NCBI GenBank assembly: GCA_963627995.1
Contig: CAVGCV010000007.1
Span: 29,983-93,982, forward strand
Direction of reading: 5' to 3'
DNA: 64,000 nucleotides
From: UBA3839 sp963627995
Lineage (GTDB): Bacteria > Bacteroidota > Bacteroidia > Bacteroidales > Bacteroidaceae
Below the pieces are notes generated by a model. It was not told where the DNA came from and made no database searches. It saw only the letters and a list, made by a program, of their open reading frames with translations. The translations under genes and the position numbers were made by a program. This document shows positions 43,808 through 53,235 of the stretch, in pieces; position 1 is the stretch's first letter; each line of letters starts with the position of its first letter.

Positions 43808-45652
43808 ATGGCAGAAAGTTTAGAAATCAAGGAGTTGAGCGAGGTGACCGTGCGCTTCTCGGGCGACTCGGGCGACGGCATGCAGCTGGCCGGCAACATC
43901 TTCTCGACGGTTTCGGCCACCGTTGGCAATAGTATCAGCACGTGCCCCGACTATCCCGCGGACATCCGCGCCCCACAAGGCTCGCTGACAGGCGTGAGCG
44001 GCTTTCAGGTGCACGTCGGGGCCGGAATGGTCTATACGCCGGGCGACAAGTGCGACGTGCTGGTGGCGATGAACGCGGCCGCGCTGAAGACCCAGTACCG
44101 CTATGCCAAGCCGGGCGCTGCCATCATCATAGACACGAACGCTTTCGGCCCCTCCGATCTGAAGAAGGCGGCTTTCCAGACCGGCGACCCCCTGGGGGAG
44201 ATGGGCATCGACGCCGACCGCGTCATTGCCTGCCCCATCACGCAGATGGTGAAGGACTGCCTGGCCGACAGCGGCATGGACACGAAGTCCATCCTCAAAT
44301 GCCGCAACATGTTTGCGCTGGGGCTGGTGTGCTGGCTGTTCGACCGCGACCTCGACATCGCTTTCAACTTCCTGCGCGAGAAGTTCGCCAAGAAGCCGGG
44401 TGTGGCCGAGGCCAACATCAAGGTCATACAGGCCGGCTACGACTATGGCCACAACACGCACTCGAGCGTGGCCAACGTCTACCGCATCGAGACCAAGGTC
44501 AAGGCGCCCGGGCGCTACATGGACATCACGGGCAACAAGGCCACGGCCTACGGCCTCATCGCCGCTGCCGAGAAGGCGGGTCTGAAGCTCTACCTCGGCT
44601 CCTACCCCATCACGCCGGCCACCGACATCCTTCACGAGCTGTCGAAGCACAAGTCACTGGGCGTGACCACGGTGCAGTGCGAGGACGAGATTTCGGGATG
44701 CGCGTCGGCCGTAGGCGCGTCGTTCGCCGGCGCGCTGGCGGCCACTTCCACGTCGGGGCCGGGCGTCTGCCTCAAGTCTGAGGCCATGAACCTGGCGGTC
44801 ATCATGGAGCTTCCGCTTGTGGTGATCGACGTGCAGCGGGGCGGCCCCGCCACGGGGCTTCCCACGAAGTCGGAGCAGACCGACCTGCTGCAGGTGCTGT
44901 TCGGGCGCAACGGCGAGTCGCCCATACCGGTCATGGCGGCCACGTCGCCCACCGACTGCTTCGACGCGGCCTACCAGGCGGCGAAGATGGCGCTGGAGCA
45001 CATGACGCCCGTCGTGCTGCTGACGGACGCCTACGTCGCCAACGGCTCGGGCGCACTGAAGCTCCCCAGCCTGGCCGACTATCCGTCCATCCGCCCGCCC
45101 TACGTCCCCGAAGAGCTGCGCGGCACGTGGACGCCCTACCAGCGCGACGGGCAGACGGGAGTCCGCTACTGGGCAGTGCCCGGACGCGAGGGCTTTGAGC
45201 ACATCCTTGGCGGGCTGGAGAAGGACGACAAGACGGGCACCATCTCCACCGACCCCGAGAACCACGACCTCATGACGCGCCTGCGCCAGGAGAAAATCGG
45301 GAAGATTGCCGTACCCGACCTCGAGGTGCTGGGCGACAAGGACGACGCCGACCTGCTCGTCGTGGGCTTCGGCGGCACGTTCGGCCACCTTCACGCGGCG
45401 ATGGACGAGATGCGCGCCGCCGGCAAGAAAGTGGCGCTCGCCCACTTCAAGTACATCAACCCCCTGCCGAAGAACACGCCCGAGGTGCTGCGCAAGTACC
45501 CCCGCGTGGTGGTGGCCGAGCAGAACATGGGACAGCTCGCCGCCTACCTGCGCATGAAAGTCGACGGCTTCGTGCCGACGCAGTTCAACCAGGTGAAGGG
45601 GCAGCCCTTCGTGGTGGAGGAGCTGGTCTCCTCGTTCAACGCAATCATCTAA
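43808..45652 (+). CDS. korA: 2-oxoacid:ferredoxin oxidoreductase, fused gamma-alpha subunit
   Basis: A 614-residue protein. The N-terminal gamma domain (about residues 10-190) shows VRFSGDSGDGMQLAGNIFS and SISTCPDYPADIRAPQGSL. The alpha domain (about residues 210-600) has YPITPATDILHELSKH, then CEDEISGCASAVGASFAGA and TSGPGVCLKSEAMNLAVIMELPLVVIDVQRGGPATGLPTK; that stretch spans residues 314-353. With KorB it oxidises 2-oxoglutarate (or another 2-oxoacid) to acyl-CoA, passing electrons to ferredoxin; it is oxygen-sensitive. The korB gene follows after 13 bp. Confidence 0.94.
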   Translation: MAESLEIKELSEVTVRFSGDSGDGMQLAGNIFSTVSATVGNSISTCPDYPADIRAPQGSLTGVSGFQVHVGAGMVYTPGDKCDVLVAMNAAALKTQYRYAKPGAAIIIDTNAFGPSDLKKAAFQTGDPLGEMGIDADRVIACPITQMVKDCLADSGMDTKSILKCRNMFALGLVCWLFDRDLDIAFNFLREKFAKKPGVAEANIKVIQAGYDYGHNTHSSVANVYRIETKVKAPGRYMDITGNKATAYGLIAAAEKAGLKLYLGSYPITPATDILHELSKHKSLGVTTVQCEDEISGCASAVGASFAGALAATSTSGPGVCLKSEAMNLAVIMELPLVVIDVQRGGPATGLPTKSEQTDLLQVLFGRNGESPIPVMAATSPTDCFDAAYQAAKMALEHMTPVVLLTDAYVANGSGALKLPSLADYPSIRPPYVPEELRGTWTPYQRDGQTGVRYWAVPGREGFEHILGGLEKDDKTGTISTDPENHDLMTRLRQEKIGKIAVPDLEVLGDKDDADLLVVGFGGTFGHLHAAMDEMRAAGKKVALAHFKYINPLPKNTPEVLRKYPRVVVAEQNMGQLAAYLRMKVDGFVPTQFNQVKGQPFVVEELVSSFNAII

Positions 45653-45665
45653 ACCCAAAGAAACA

Positions 45666-46667
45666 ATGGCATACACTGCAAACGACTATAAGAAAGGGCA
45701 GCCGCGCTGGTGTCCGGGATGTGGCGACCACTTTTTCCTCGCGTCGCTCCACAAAGCAATGGCGGAGATAGGCGTCCCGCCCTGTGAGAACGCCGTGATT
45801 TCGGGCATCGGCTGCTCCAGCCGCCTGCCGCACTACATGGCCACCTACGGCATGAACACCATCCACGGGCGCGCCGCGGCCATCGCCACGGGCGTGAAGG
45901 TCGCCAACCCCGCCCTCACGGTGTGGCAGGTGAGCGGCGACGGCGACGGCCTGGCCATCGGCGGCAACCACTTCATCCACGCCAACCGCCGCAACGTGAA
46001 CATCAAGATGATCCTGCTCAACAACCGCATCTACGGACTCACCAAGGGGCAGTACTCGCCCACCAGCCCGCGCGGATTCGTCAGCAAGTCGAGCCCCTAC
46101 GGCACGGTCGAGGACCCCTTCCGCCCCGCCGAGCTCTGCTTCGGCGCGCGCGGCCACTTCTTCGCGCGCGCCGTGGCCACCGACGCCGCCGGAACGGTGG
46201 ACGTCCTCAAGGCCGCGTACAGGCACCGCGGGACGGCCGTGTGCGAGATTCTGCAGAACTGCGTCATCTTCAACAACGGCACGCACGACAGCGTCTACTC
46301 CGCGCCCAGCCGCAAGAAGAACGCCATCTACCTGGAGCACGGAAAGCCCATGGTCTTTGGCGAGAACGGCGAGCTCGGCCTTGTGCAGGAAGGCTTCGGC
46401 CTGAAGGTGGTGAGGATTGGCGAGAACGGCGTGACGGTCGACGACCTGCTCGTCCACGACGCCCACTGCGAGGACAACACGCTGCAGCTCAAGCTCGCCG
46501 AGATGGAGGGCCCCGACTTCCCCGTCGCGCTCGGCGTGATTCGCGACGTCGACGCGCCCACCTACGACGATGCCGTCACGGCGCAAATTGAGGAAGTCAA
46601 GGCGAAGAAGCACTACCACAACTTCGCCGAGCTGCTCGAGACCAACGACACCTGGGAGGTGAAGTGA
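45666..46667 (+). CDS. korB: 2-oxoacid:ferredoxin oxidoreductase, beta (TPP-binding) subunit
   Basis: A 333-residue beta subunit. Cys residues that ligate the Fe-S cluster are near the N-terminus (RWCPGCGDHFF, and ISGIGCSSRLPHY). The TPP/Mg site is GDGDGLAIGGNHFIHANRRN with NNRIYGLTKGQYSPTS, residues 98-140 overall. A C-terminal region completes the family length. No separate ferredoxin-like delta subunit is nearby, as in the two-gene KorAB type. A hairpin terminator follows. Confidence 0.94.
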   Translation: MAYTANDYKKGQPRWCPGCGDHFFLASLHKAMAEIGVPPCENAVISGIGCSSRLPHYMATYGMNTIHGRAAAIATGVKVANPALTVWQVSGDGDGLAIGGNHFIHANRRNVNIKMILLNNRIYGLTKGQYSPTSPRGFVSKSSPYGTVEDPFRPAELCFGARGHFFARAVATDAAGTVDVLKAAYRHRGTAVCEILQNCVIFNNGTHDSVYSAPSRKKNAIYLEHGKPMVFGENGELGLVQEGFGLKVVRIGENGVTVDDLLVHDAHCEDNTLQLKLAEMEGPDFPVALGVIRDVDAPTYDDAVTAQIEEVKAKKHYHNFAELLETNDTWEVK

Positions 46668-46713
46668 GCGCGTCGCCGCACGCGGGACAAGACACACACA
46701 TAATAGAGAGGAG

Positions 46714-46748
46714 AAGGGAATGCGTCCGGGCGGCGCGTTCCCTTTTTC
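46714..46748 (+). terminator. Intrinsic terminator after korB
   Basis: GGGAATGCG pairs with CGCGTTCCC (one G-T) around a GC loop, followed by TTTTTCC. It lies about 50 bp after the korB stop. Confidence 0.75.
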
Positions 46749-46923
46749 CTTCCGCCTGCGGAGAGGCCAGAGCCCCGGACGGCGGGACGGGGCGCTGCGC
46801 GGGGCGGTGTTCCGGGTGGGGGGAGGCCAATCTGGGGGCGAACGGCATCCAGGCGCGCCGTTCGCCCATGTTGTTTCTACACGGACTGCAAGCACCTGGC
46901 AGCCAAACGCTTAACACTTTTCT

Positions 46924-47034
46924 GAAAAACACTGCGGAGCGGCAGAAAAACGTCCGCAGAGAAAAAGGTTTTTCTCTGCGGACGAAATATGTTTTCTCTG
47001 CGGAGCGCGGGGGAAAACACTGCGGACGTTTTTC
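46924..47034 (+). repeat. Interspersed palindromic repeat, copy D
   Basis: The best-structured copy. CGTCCGCAGAGAAAAA (46951-46966) and TTTTTCTCTGCGGACG (46969-46984) form a perfect 16-bp hairpin with a 2-nt loop. AAAACACTGCGGA occurs at both ends (46926-46938 and 47014-47026). It lies between the convergent korB and SLC13 genes. Nothing else is recognised between 46749 and 47157. Confidence 0.88.
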
Positions 47035-47157
47035 GCGCGCTTCCCGTTGTTCTGCAAGCAGCTGTCGGCCAGGTGCTTGCGCTCTGCTTGGAGACGCCGG
47101 ACGCAATCCGCATCCGCCGGGCTGCGCCGGCGGGGCGGGGGATGCCGCCTCCGCCGC

Positions 47158-48993
47158 TCAGAACGGGAAGAGCAGGGGCAGCACCAGCACCATCACGATG
47201 CCCATGACGACCTGCAGGGGCAGGCCCACCCGGATGTAGTCCATGAACGTGTAGCGGCCCGCGCGCATCACCAGCGCGTTGGGGGGCGTGGAGAACGGCG
47301 AGGCGAAGCACATGCTGGCCGCCACCGCCACGGCGAACAGCAGCGGGTAGGGGCTTACGCCCAGCTGCGTGGCCGACCCCATGGCGATGGTGGACATGAG
47401 CACGGCCGTGGCTGTGTTGCTGATGAAGAGCGTGAGCAGCGACGTGGTGAAGTAGATGCCGGCCAGCAGCGCCGTGGGTCCCATCGACCCGAGGCTGCCC
47501 ACGAGCGACTTCGACACCAGCGCCGACGCGCCCGTCTTCTCCAGCGCCACCGACATGGGCATCATGGCCGCAATCAGCACGATGCTCTCCCAGTTGATGG
47601 TCTTGTAGGCCGCCTCCACGCTGCGGAAGCAGCCCGTCACCACCATGAGCAGCCCGGCGATGATGACGGCCGTCACCGGCGCGACGGGAATGAAGTCGAA
47701 CACCATGGCCGCCACCATGAGCAGCATGATGGCCGCCGCCACGGGGGCCTTGTAGTCGAACGTCACGCGCGCCGCCTCCTCCAGCGGCTGCCCCAGCACC
47801 ACCCAGTGCTCCTCGTCCTGGCTCAGCCGGCCGATGTTCGCCCACGTGCCCTGCACGAGCAGCACGTCGCCCGACTGCATCTTCTGCTCGGCCAGGCCCT
47901 CCATGATGTACTCGTTGTTGCGGCGGATGCCCAGCACGTTGATGCTGTACTTCGAGCGGAAGCCCGACTCCTTCAGCCGCAGGCCCACGAACTTCGACTG
48001 CTGCAGCAGCACGATTTCGGCGATGCCGATGTCGTAGAAGTCCATCGAGCCGCCCACCATCTGCCGCAGCCCGAAGTCGGCGGCGAACTGGCGGCAGCGC
48101 TCCGCCTCGCCCGAGAGGTAGAGGATGTCGCCCTCGGCGAGCGTCACGTCGGGCGTGGCCACGTTCTGCGTCACCTTCTTGATGAGGCTGCGCCGCCCCG
48201 CCTGCTGCTCGTGGCGGATTTCCACGACGGTAAGCCCGTAGCGGTGCTGGATGTCGAGCTCGGCCACGGTCTTCCCGACGGCCGCCGAGCCGCGCGTCAC
48301 CGCGCACCGCCCCATGCTTTCCGACAGCCGGTACTCCTTCACCAGCTGGTTGAGCGACTTGCCGCGCTGGCGGCCGTGCGCGTCGTCCTTGTCCTTCTTC
48401 GTCAGCAGCCAGCGGCTCAGTGGCAGCAGCACCACCACGCCCACGGCCATGCACACGGCGCCCACGGGCAGGAACGAGAAGAAGCGCAGCGGCTCGTAGC
48501 CGTTCTCCTCGAGCGTCTCCTGGATCACGAGGTTGGGCGGCGTGCCGATGAGCGTGAGCATGCCGCCCATGCTGCTGGCGAAGGCCAGGGGCATGAGCAG
48601 CCGGCCGGCGTCGATTTTCGCCGTTGCCGCCATGCTCACCACGATGGGCAGCATCAGCGCCACCGTGCCCGTGTTGCTCACGAACGCGCCGATGGCGCCC
48701 GTGCCCAGCATGACGATGAGGAAGAGGCGCAGCTCGCTCTTCCCCGCCAGGCGCATCATGCGGCTGCTCACCATCTTGGCCAGTCCCGTCTGGAAAATGC
48801 CGCCGCCCACTACGAACAGGCCGGCCATCATGATGACGACGGAGTTGGAGAAGCCCGACAGCGCCTCCTGCGGGGTGAGGATTCCGAACAGCAGGAGGGC
48901 GACGAGGGCGATGAGGGCGACGAGGTCGGAACGCAGCTTGCCCACGGCGAAGCCTACGGCAGCCGCGGCAAGGATGGCGAGGGTGGTGTACAT
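47158..48993 (-). CDS. SLC13/DASS-family permease with two TrkA-C domains
   Basis: A 611-residue inner-membrane transporter. Hydrophobic helices fill residues 1-190 and 395-611. Family motifs are SNSVVIMMAGLFVVGGG, FVSNTGTVALMLPIV and GGMLTLIGTPPNLVI in the first half, and SNTATAVLMSTIAMGSA with STPPNALVM in the second. Two cytoplasmic TrkA-C/RCK-C regulatory domains (about residues 205-290 and 305-385) lie between the halves. Such proteins move dicarboxylates, citrate or sulfate with sodium; the substrate is not readable. It stands alone with its own promoter (TAAATTTG at 49081-49074). Confidence 0.9.
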   Translation of the reverse strand: MYTTLAILAAAAVGFAVGKLRSDLVALIALVALLLFGILTPQEALSGFSNSVVIMMAGLFVVGGGIFQTGLAKMVSSRMMRLAGKSELRLFLIVMLGTGAIGAFVSNTGTVALMLPIVVSMAATAKIDAGRLLMPLAFASSMGGMLTLIGTPPNLVIQETLEENGYEPLRFFSFLPVGAVCMAVGVVVLLPLSRWLLTKKDKDDAHGRQRGKSLNQLVKEYRLSESMGRCAVTRGSAAVGKTVAELDIQHRYGLTVVEIRHEQQAGRRSLIKKVTQNVATPDVTLAEGDILYLSGEAERCRQFAADFGLRQMVGGSMDFYDIGIAEIVLLQQSKFVGLRLKESGFRSKYSINVLGIRRNNEYIMEGLAEQKMQSGDVLLVQGTWANIGRLSQDEEHWVVLGQPLEEAARVTFDYKAPVAAAIMLLMVAAMVFDFIPVAPVTAVIIAGLLMVVTGCFRSVEAAYKTINWESIVLIAAMMPMSVALEKTGASALVSKSLVGSLGSMGPTALLAGIYFTTSLLTLFISNTATAVLMSTIAMGSATQLGVSPYPLLFAVAVAASMCFASPFSTPPNALVMRAGRYTFMDYIRVGLPLQVVMGIVMVLVLPLLFPF

Positions 48994-49073
48994 GCGTCTT
49001 TCGTGTTAATGACGGGAAAAATGTGGAAGTAAGGAAAGGGAAGCGGGGAGGCCCCGCTTCCGGCATCTGCGGA

Positions 49074-49081
49074 CAAATTTA
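49074..49081 (-). promoter_or_regulatory. -7 element TAAATTTG for the SLC13 permease
   Basis: A perfect TAnnTTTG match on the minus strand, 80 bp before the ATG. The 48994-49356 gap holds this and the divergent C10-protease promoter, plus a GCACTGCGGTGTTTTTGCG stretch that may be a worn fragment of the interspersed repeat. Confidence 0.55.
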
Positions 49082-49243
49082 CGGCTTTTCCGCCAAAAAA
49101 CCGGCCGCACTGCGGTGTTTTTGCGCGTCCGGCGTGCGTTCCGCCGCTCCCGGGGCGTGCGGAGCAGGCGGTTTCGCGCGGCGGAGCGGGCAGCGGCGGC
49201 GTTTTCTTTGCGCGGCACGGGCGCGCGTCTGAATGATTTTCAT

Positions 49244-49251
49244 TATCTTTG
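49244..49251 (+). promoter_or_regulatory. -7 element TATCTTTG for the C10 protease
   Basis: A perfect TAnnTTTG match giving a leader of about 100 nt before ATG 49357. Confidence 0.6.
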
Positions 49252-49356
49252 CAAAATCATACGGGCGCACGGGGCGCGGGGCGGCAGCCCGCGGCGAAGC
49301 CCCGGACGCGGCGCCGCCTCAATGTCGGGGCGGCGGAGAAGAAGACGACGACAGGC

Positions 49357-51078
49357 ATGAAAAGACTTCTAACGTTGGGCCTTGCGCTGGCCGTTGCGGC
49401 GGTGGCCTCGGCGCGCCCGATTGGCGCGGCGGAGGCGCGCCGCGTGGCGGAGCGGGTGCTGGGCGCGGGCCGGGTGGAGGCCGTGGACGTTTCGGCGGCG
49501 GTGAAAGCTCGGGCGAACGGCGGCGCGGCTGGGCTGCCCGCCTACTATGTGTTCAATGCCGCCGGCGGCGGGGGGTTCGCCCTCGTGGCCGGCGACGACG
49601 CGCTGCCCGAGGTGCTGGGCTATTCGCGCGGCGGCACGATTGCGCGGGACGACCTGCCCGACGGGCTGGCTGCGTGGCTGGCCTCCGTCGAGCAGTACAC
49701 GGCCGACGTGCGCGGCGGGAGGACGGCCGCGCCCGTGCGGGCGGCACTGGCCGACGCCGCGCCCGTGGTCGATGCGCTCGTCCCCACGACCTGGGGGCAG
49801 GGCGACCCTTTCAACGCCTTGGTCGCGACGAAAACGGGACTCGCCTGCCCCGTGGGCTGCGTGGCCACGGCCATGGCGCAGGTCATGTACTACTGGCAGC
49901 ATCCGGCGCAGGGCAAGGGCAGCTACAGGTACATGTCGATCCGCATGCACAGCGGCAATCTCGCCAACAGCACCTACGACTGGAGCGCGATGAAGGTGTC
50001 CACGCCCAGCAACCGGCTCGGGACGGCCAAGGCGGCCGTGTCGCAGCTCTGCTACGACTGCGGCGTGGCCACGCGGATGCAGTATGCGGCCGGCGCCAGC
50101 AGCACGTACGACGACCTGGCCATGGCCGCCATGTACACCAATTTCGGCTACGACGCCACCACAATCCGCACGCTCTTCCGCGAGTGCTTCGCCACGCAGC
50201 AGGAATGGAACGCCGTCATCTGTGGCGAGCTCGACGCCGGCCGCCCCGTCCTGATGGGCGCGGCGTCCTCCACGGGGTCGGAGAGCGGGCACATGTTCAT
50301 CCTCGACGGCTACGACACGAACGGCTACGTCCATGTGAACTGGGGGTGGAGCGGATCGGGGAACGGGTTCTACGCCTTGACGACGCTGGAGGTGGGCTCC
50401 GATTCGTTCTCCGAGTCGCAGTCCGTCATCGTGGGCATCCAGCCCGACCGTGACGGCACGCACGCGCAGCGCAACGCCGTCCCCCTCTACGTGGACGGCG
50501 GCTTGAAGCCGAAGGACGGGCTGGCCGACTATGCGCCGAGCGCGGACGGCGAGTTCGGCCTGATGGTCCCCCCCTTCTACAACCGCACGTCCGCCGACCG
50601 CGCCTATTCGATCGGCATTGCCATTTGCGACGCGGCGGGCGGCATGGCCGGCGAGGTGAGCGTGTCGCCCCTCGCTTACGAAATACCCTCGTTCATGGGC
50701 ATGGGAAGCTGGGAGACGCTCCAGTGCAAGCTGGACAAGGCGTACGCCGACGGAGCCTATGTGTTCCGCGTGGTGTGCAAGGAGGAGGGCTTCGACGACT
50801 GGATTCTCCCGGCCACCGTCGGCGGCGATGGCGCGAACTGGCTGCCGGCCTACATCCACGACGGGGTGATAGCGTTCAACACCTATCCGACGGCCGTCGG
50901 GCAAACGGCGGCCGACGCGGCCTTCGTGGTGGAGACGCGCTACTTCGGCCTCGACGGCCGCCCCCTGCTCGCCCCGTCCGGCGGCGTCTGCGTGGAGCGG
51001 CAGCTCCTGTCCGACGGATCGGCGCGCACGCGCAAGTGCTTCGCTCCGCCGTCCTCCGCAAGCCGCACGCGCCATTGA
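49357..51078 (+). CDS. C10-family (streptopain-like) cysteine protease
   Basis: A 573-residue exported protease. A signal peptide (cut near ASARPIGA) is followed by an inhibitory Spi-type propeptide (about residues 20-130, YYVFNAAGGGGFALVAGDDALPEVLGYS; residues 64-92 here). The mature papain-fold domain has catalytic Cys C168 in CPVGCVATAMAQVMYYWQHP and His H312 in SGHMFILDGYD, with VNWGWSGSGNGFY completing the site. A C-terminal beta-rich extension (about residues 370-573) is common in Bacteroidetes members and may serve in surface display. It digests proteins outside the cell. A DPP III gene follows 34 bp later. Confidence 0.93.
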   Translation: MKRLLTLGLALAVAAVASARPIGAAEARRVAERVLGAGRVEAVDVSAAVKARANGGAAGLPAYYVFNAAGGGGFALVAGDDALPEVLGYSRGGTIARDDLPDGLAAWLASVEQYTADVRGGRTAAPVRAALADAAPVVDALVPTTWGQGDPFNALVATKTGLACPVGCVATAMAQVMYYWQHPAQGKGSYRYMSIRMHSGNLANSTYDWSAMKVSTPSNRLGTAKAAVSQLCYDCGVATRMQYAAGASSTYDDLAMAAMYTNFGYDATTIRTLFRECFATQQEWNAVICGELDAGRPVLMGAASSTGSESGHMFILDGYDTNGYVHVNWGWSGSGNGFYALTTLEVGSDSFSESQSVIVGIQPDRDGTHAQRNAVPLYVDGGLKPKDGLADYAPSADGEFGLMVPPFYNRTSADRAYSIGIAICDAAGGMAGEVSVSPLAYEIPSFMGMGSWETLQCKLDKAYADGAYVFRVVCKEEGFDDWILPATVGGDGANWLPAYIHDGVIAFNTYPTAVGQTAADAAFVVETRYFGLDGRPLLAPSGGVCVERQLLSDGSARTRKCFAPPSSASRTRH

Positions 51079-51112
51079 GAAAAACGAACACAACGCTTGT
51101 CACATACCCTGT

Positions 51113-53158
51113 ATGAAAAGATTCCTAACACTCATGACCATTGCAGCAATTACGACTGCCAAGACAGCCACGGCGTCGGCGCAAACCGACAGCTTCCAGT
51201 ATTCCGACGAGCGGTTTGCCGACCTGCAGATGCTCCGCTACAAGGTGGAGGGCTTCGAGCAGCTCTCGCTCCGCCAGAAGACGTTCATCTACTACCTGCA
51301 GCAGGCCGCGCTGCTGGGGCGCGACATCCTGTACGACCAAAACGGGAAGTACAACCTGCGCATCCGCAAGCTGCTCGAGACCATCTACTCCGACTACGAG
51401 GGCGACCGCGGCGGCGCGGACTTCAAGGCGATGGAGGTGTACTTGAAGCGCGTGTGGTTCTCCAACGGCATCCACCACCATTACGGCTGCGAGAAATTCG
51501 TCCCCGGATTCTCGCGCCAGTGGTTCCGCCAGGCGGCCGCGGACGCGGTGGAGGGGCACGGCGAGCTCCGGGAGGTGGGCCGCGACCTCGCCACGCTGGA
51601 AGAGGTCATCTTCAACCCCGGACTGATGCCGAAGCGGGTGAACCTGGCCGAGGGGCAGGACTTGGTGCAGACTTCCGCCAGCAACTACTACGAGGGCGTG
51701 ACGCAGGCCGAGGCCGAGGCCTTCTATGCCGCGCAGAAGGCGCAGGGCGGCTCCCGCCCCGTGATGTTCGGCATGAACAGCCGGCTGGTGAAGGACGCGT
51801 CGGGCAAGGTTGCCGAGAAGCGCTGGACCACCGGCGGGCTCTACGGGCAGGCGCTGACACGCATCGTCGACTGCCTGAGGAAGGCGCGCCCCTTTGCCGA
51901 GGACGCGAAGCAGCAGGCCGTCATCGACAAGCTCGTGGACTACTACGTGACGGGCGACCTGCACACGTTCGACGAGTACTCCATCCTGTGGGTGGAGAAC
52001 ACGGAGCCGCTGGTCGATTTTGTCAATGGCTTCATCGAGTGCTACGGCGACCCGCTCGGGCTGAAATGCTCGTGGGAGAGCATCGTGAACTTCAAGGACT
52101 TGGAGGCGACGAAGCGCACGCAGACGCTGAGCGCGAACGCCCAGTGGTTTGAGGACCACTCGCCCGTGGACGCGCGCTTCAAGAAGAGCGAGGTGAGGGG
52201 CGTCAGCGCCAAGGTCATCACGGCGGCCATCCTCGGCGGCGACCTCTACCCGTCGACGGCCATCGGCATCAACCTGCCCAATTCCGACTGGGTGCGGAAG
52301 GAACACGGCTCGAAGTCGGTCACCATCGGCAACCTGACCGAGGCCTACAACCTCGCGGCGAAAGGCAACGGCTTCAGCGACGAGTTCATCGTCAGCCAGG
52401 AAGTGAAAGCCCTTGTCGACAAGTACGGCGACCTCACCGACGACCTCCATACCGACCTCCACGAGTGTCTGGGGCACGGGAGCGGACGGCTCTTGGACGG
52501 CATCGACCCCGACAGCCTGAGGGCCTACGGCTCGACCATCGAGGAGGCGCGTGCCGACCTCTTCGGCCTCTACTACTTGGCCGACCCGAAAATGCAGGAG
52601 CTGGGGCTCACGCCCGACGGCGAGGCCTACAAGGCACAGTACTACACCTACATGATGAACGGCCTGCTCACGCAGCTCGTCCGCATCCAGCCGGGCAACA
52701 ACATCGAGGAGGCGCACATGCGCAACCGCTCGCTCATCGCCCACTGGTGCTACGAGCAGGGGCGGAGCGCCGCCGCCGGAAAGGATGTCGTGGAGCTTGT
52801 GTCGCGCGACGGGAAGACCTACGTGCAAATCAACGACTACGGGCGGCTGCGGACGCTCTTCGGCAAGCTCCTGGCCGAAGTCCAGCGCGTGAAGAGCGAG
52901 GGCGACTATGCCGGCGCGCAACGGCTGGTGGAGGGCTACGGCGTGAAGGTCGATCCCGAAATCCACAGGGAAATCCTCGCGCGCTACGAGCGGCTGAACC
53001 TCGCGCCCTACAAGGGCTTCATCAACCCCGTCTACACGGCCGTGACGAACGCGGACGGCAGCATAGCGGACGTCACGGTCTCCTATGGCGAGAAGTACGC
53101 CGACCAGATGCTCCGCTACTCGCGCGACTATGCGACGCTCCCGCTCGTCAATGAATAA
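51113..53158 (+). CDS. Dipeptidyl-peptidase III (M49 family)
   Basis: A 681-residue zinc exopeptidase. The N-terminus looks like a signal peptide (MKRFLTLMTIAAITTAKTATASAQ; cut after AQ), so it acts in the periplasm or outside. The M49 zinc motif is H450-E-C-L-G-H455 with the third ligand E477 in IEEARADLFGLYY, the bacterial variant of HEXXGH/EECRAD. It removes dipeptides from peptide N-termini and could work downstream of the C10 protease encoded 34 bp upstream. A hairpin terminator follows. Confidence 0.92.
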   Translation: MKRFLTLMTIAAITTAKTATASAQTDSFQYSDERFADLQMLRYKVEGFEQLSLRQKTFIYYLQQAALLGRDILYDQNGKYNLRIRKLLETIYSDYEGDRGGADFKAMEVYLKRVWFSNGIHHHYGCEKFVPGFSRQWFRQAAADAVEGHGELREVGRDLATLEEVIFNPGLMPKRVNLAEGQDLVQTSASNYYEGVTQAEAEAFYAAQKAQGGSRPVMFGMNSRLVKDASGKVAEKRWTTGGLYGQALTRIVDCLRKARPFAEDAKQQAVIDKLVDYYVTGDLHTFDEYSILWVENTEPLVDFVNGFIECYGDPLGLKCSWESIVNFKDLEATKRTQTLSANAQWFEDHSPVDARFKKSEVRGVSAKVITAAILGGDLYPSTAIGINLPNSDWVRKEHGSKSVTIGNLTEAYNLAAKGNGFSDEFIVSQEVKALVDKYGDLTDDLHTDLHECLGHGSGRLLDGIDPDSLRAYGSTIEEARADLFGLYYLADPKMQELGLTPDGEAYKAQYYTYMMNGLLTQLVRIQPGNNIEEAHMRNRSLIAHWCYEQGRSAAAGKDVVELVSRDGKTYVQINDYGRLRTLFGKLLAEVQRVKSEGDYAGAQRLVEGYGVKVDPEIHREILARYERLNLAPYKGFINPVYTAVTNADGSIADVTVSYGEKYADQMLRYSRDYATLPLVNE

Positions 53159-53179
53159 CGGATGAAGAATGAAGCAGAC

Positions 53180-53219
53180 GGCTGCGGGCGCTCCGTACGC
53201 CGGGGCACCCGCAGCCGCT
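53180..53219 (+). terminator. Intrinsic terminator after DPP III
   Basis: GGCTGCGGG pairs with CCCGCAGCC across a 19-nt loop, followed by GCTTTCTTT. Confidence 0.65.
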
Positions 53220-53235
53220 TTCTTTGAAGGACGCC

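Noticed and set aside
49100..49130. Sixth copy of the interspersed repeat
   Set aside because: Only about 20 bp (GCACTGCGGTGTTTTTGCG) resemble it and there is no hairpin core; mentioned as a possible fragment only.
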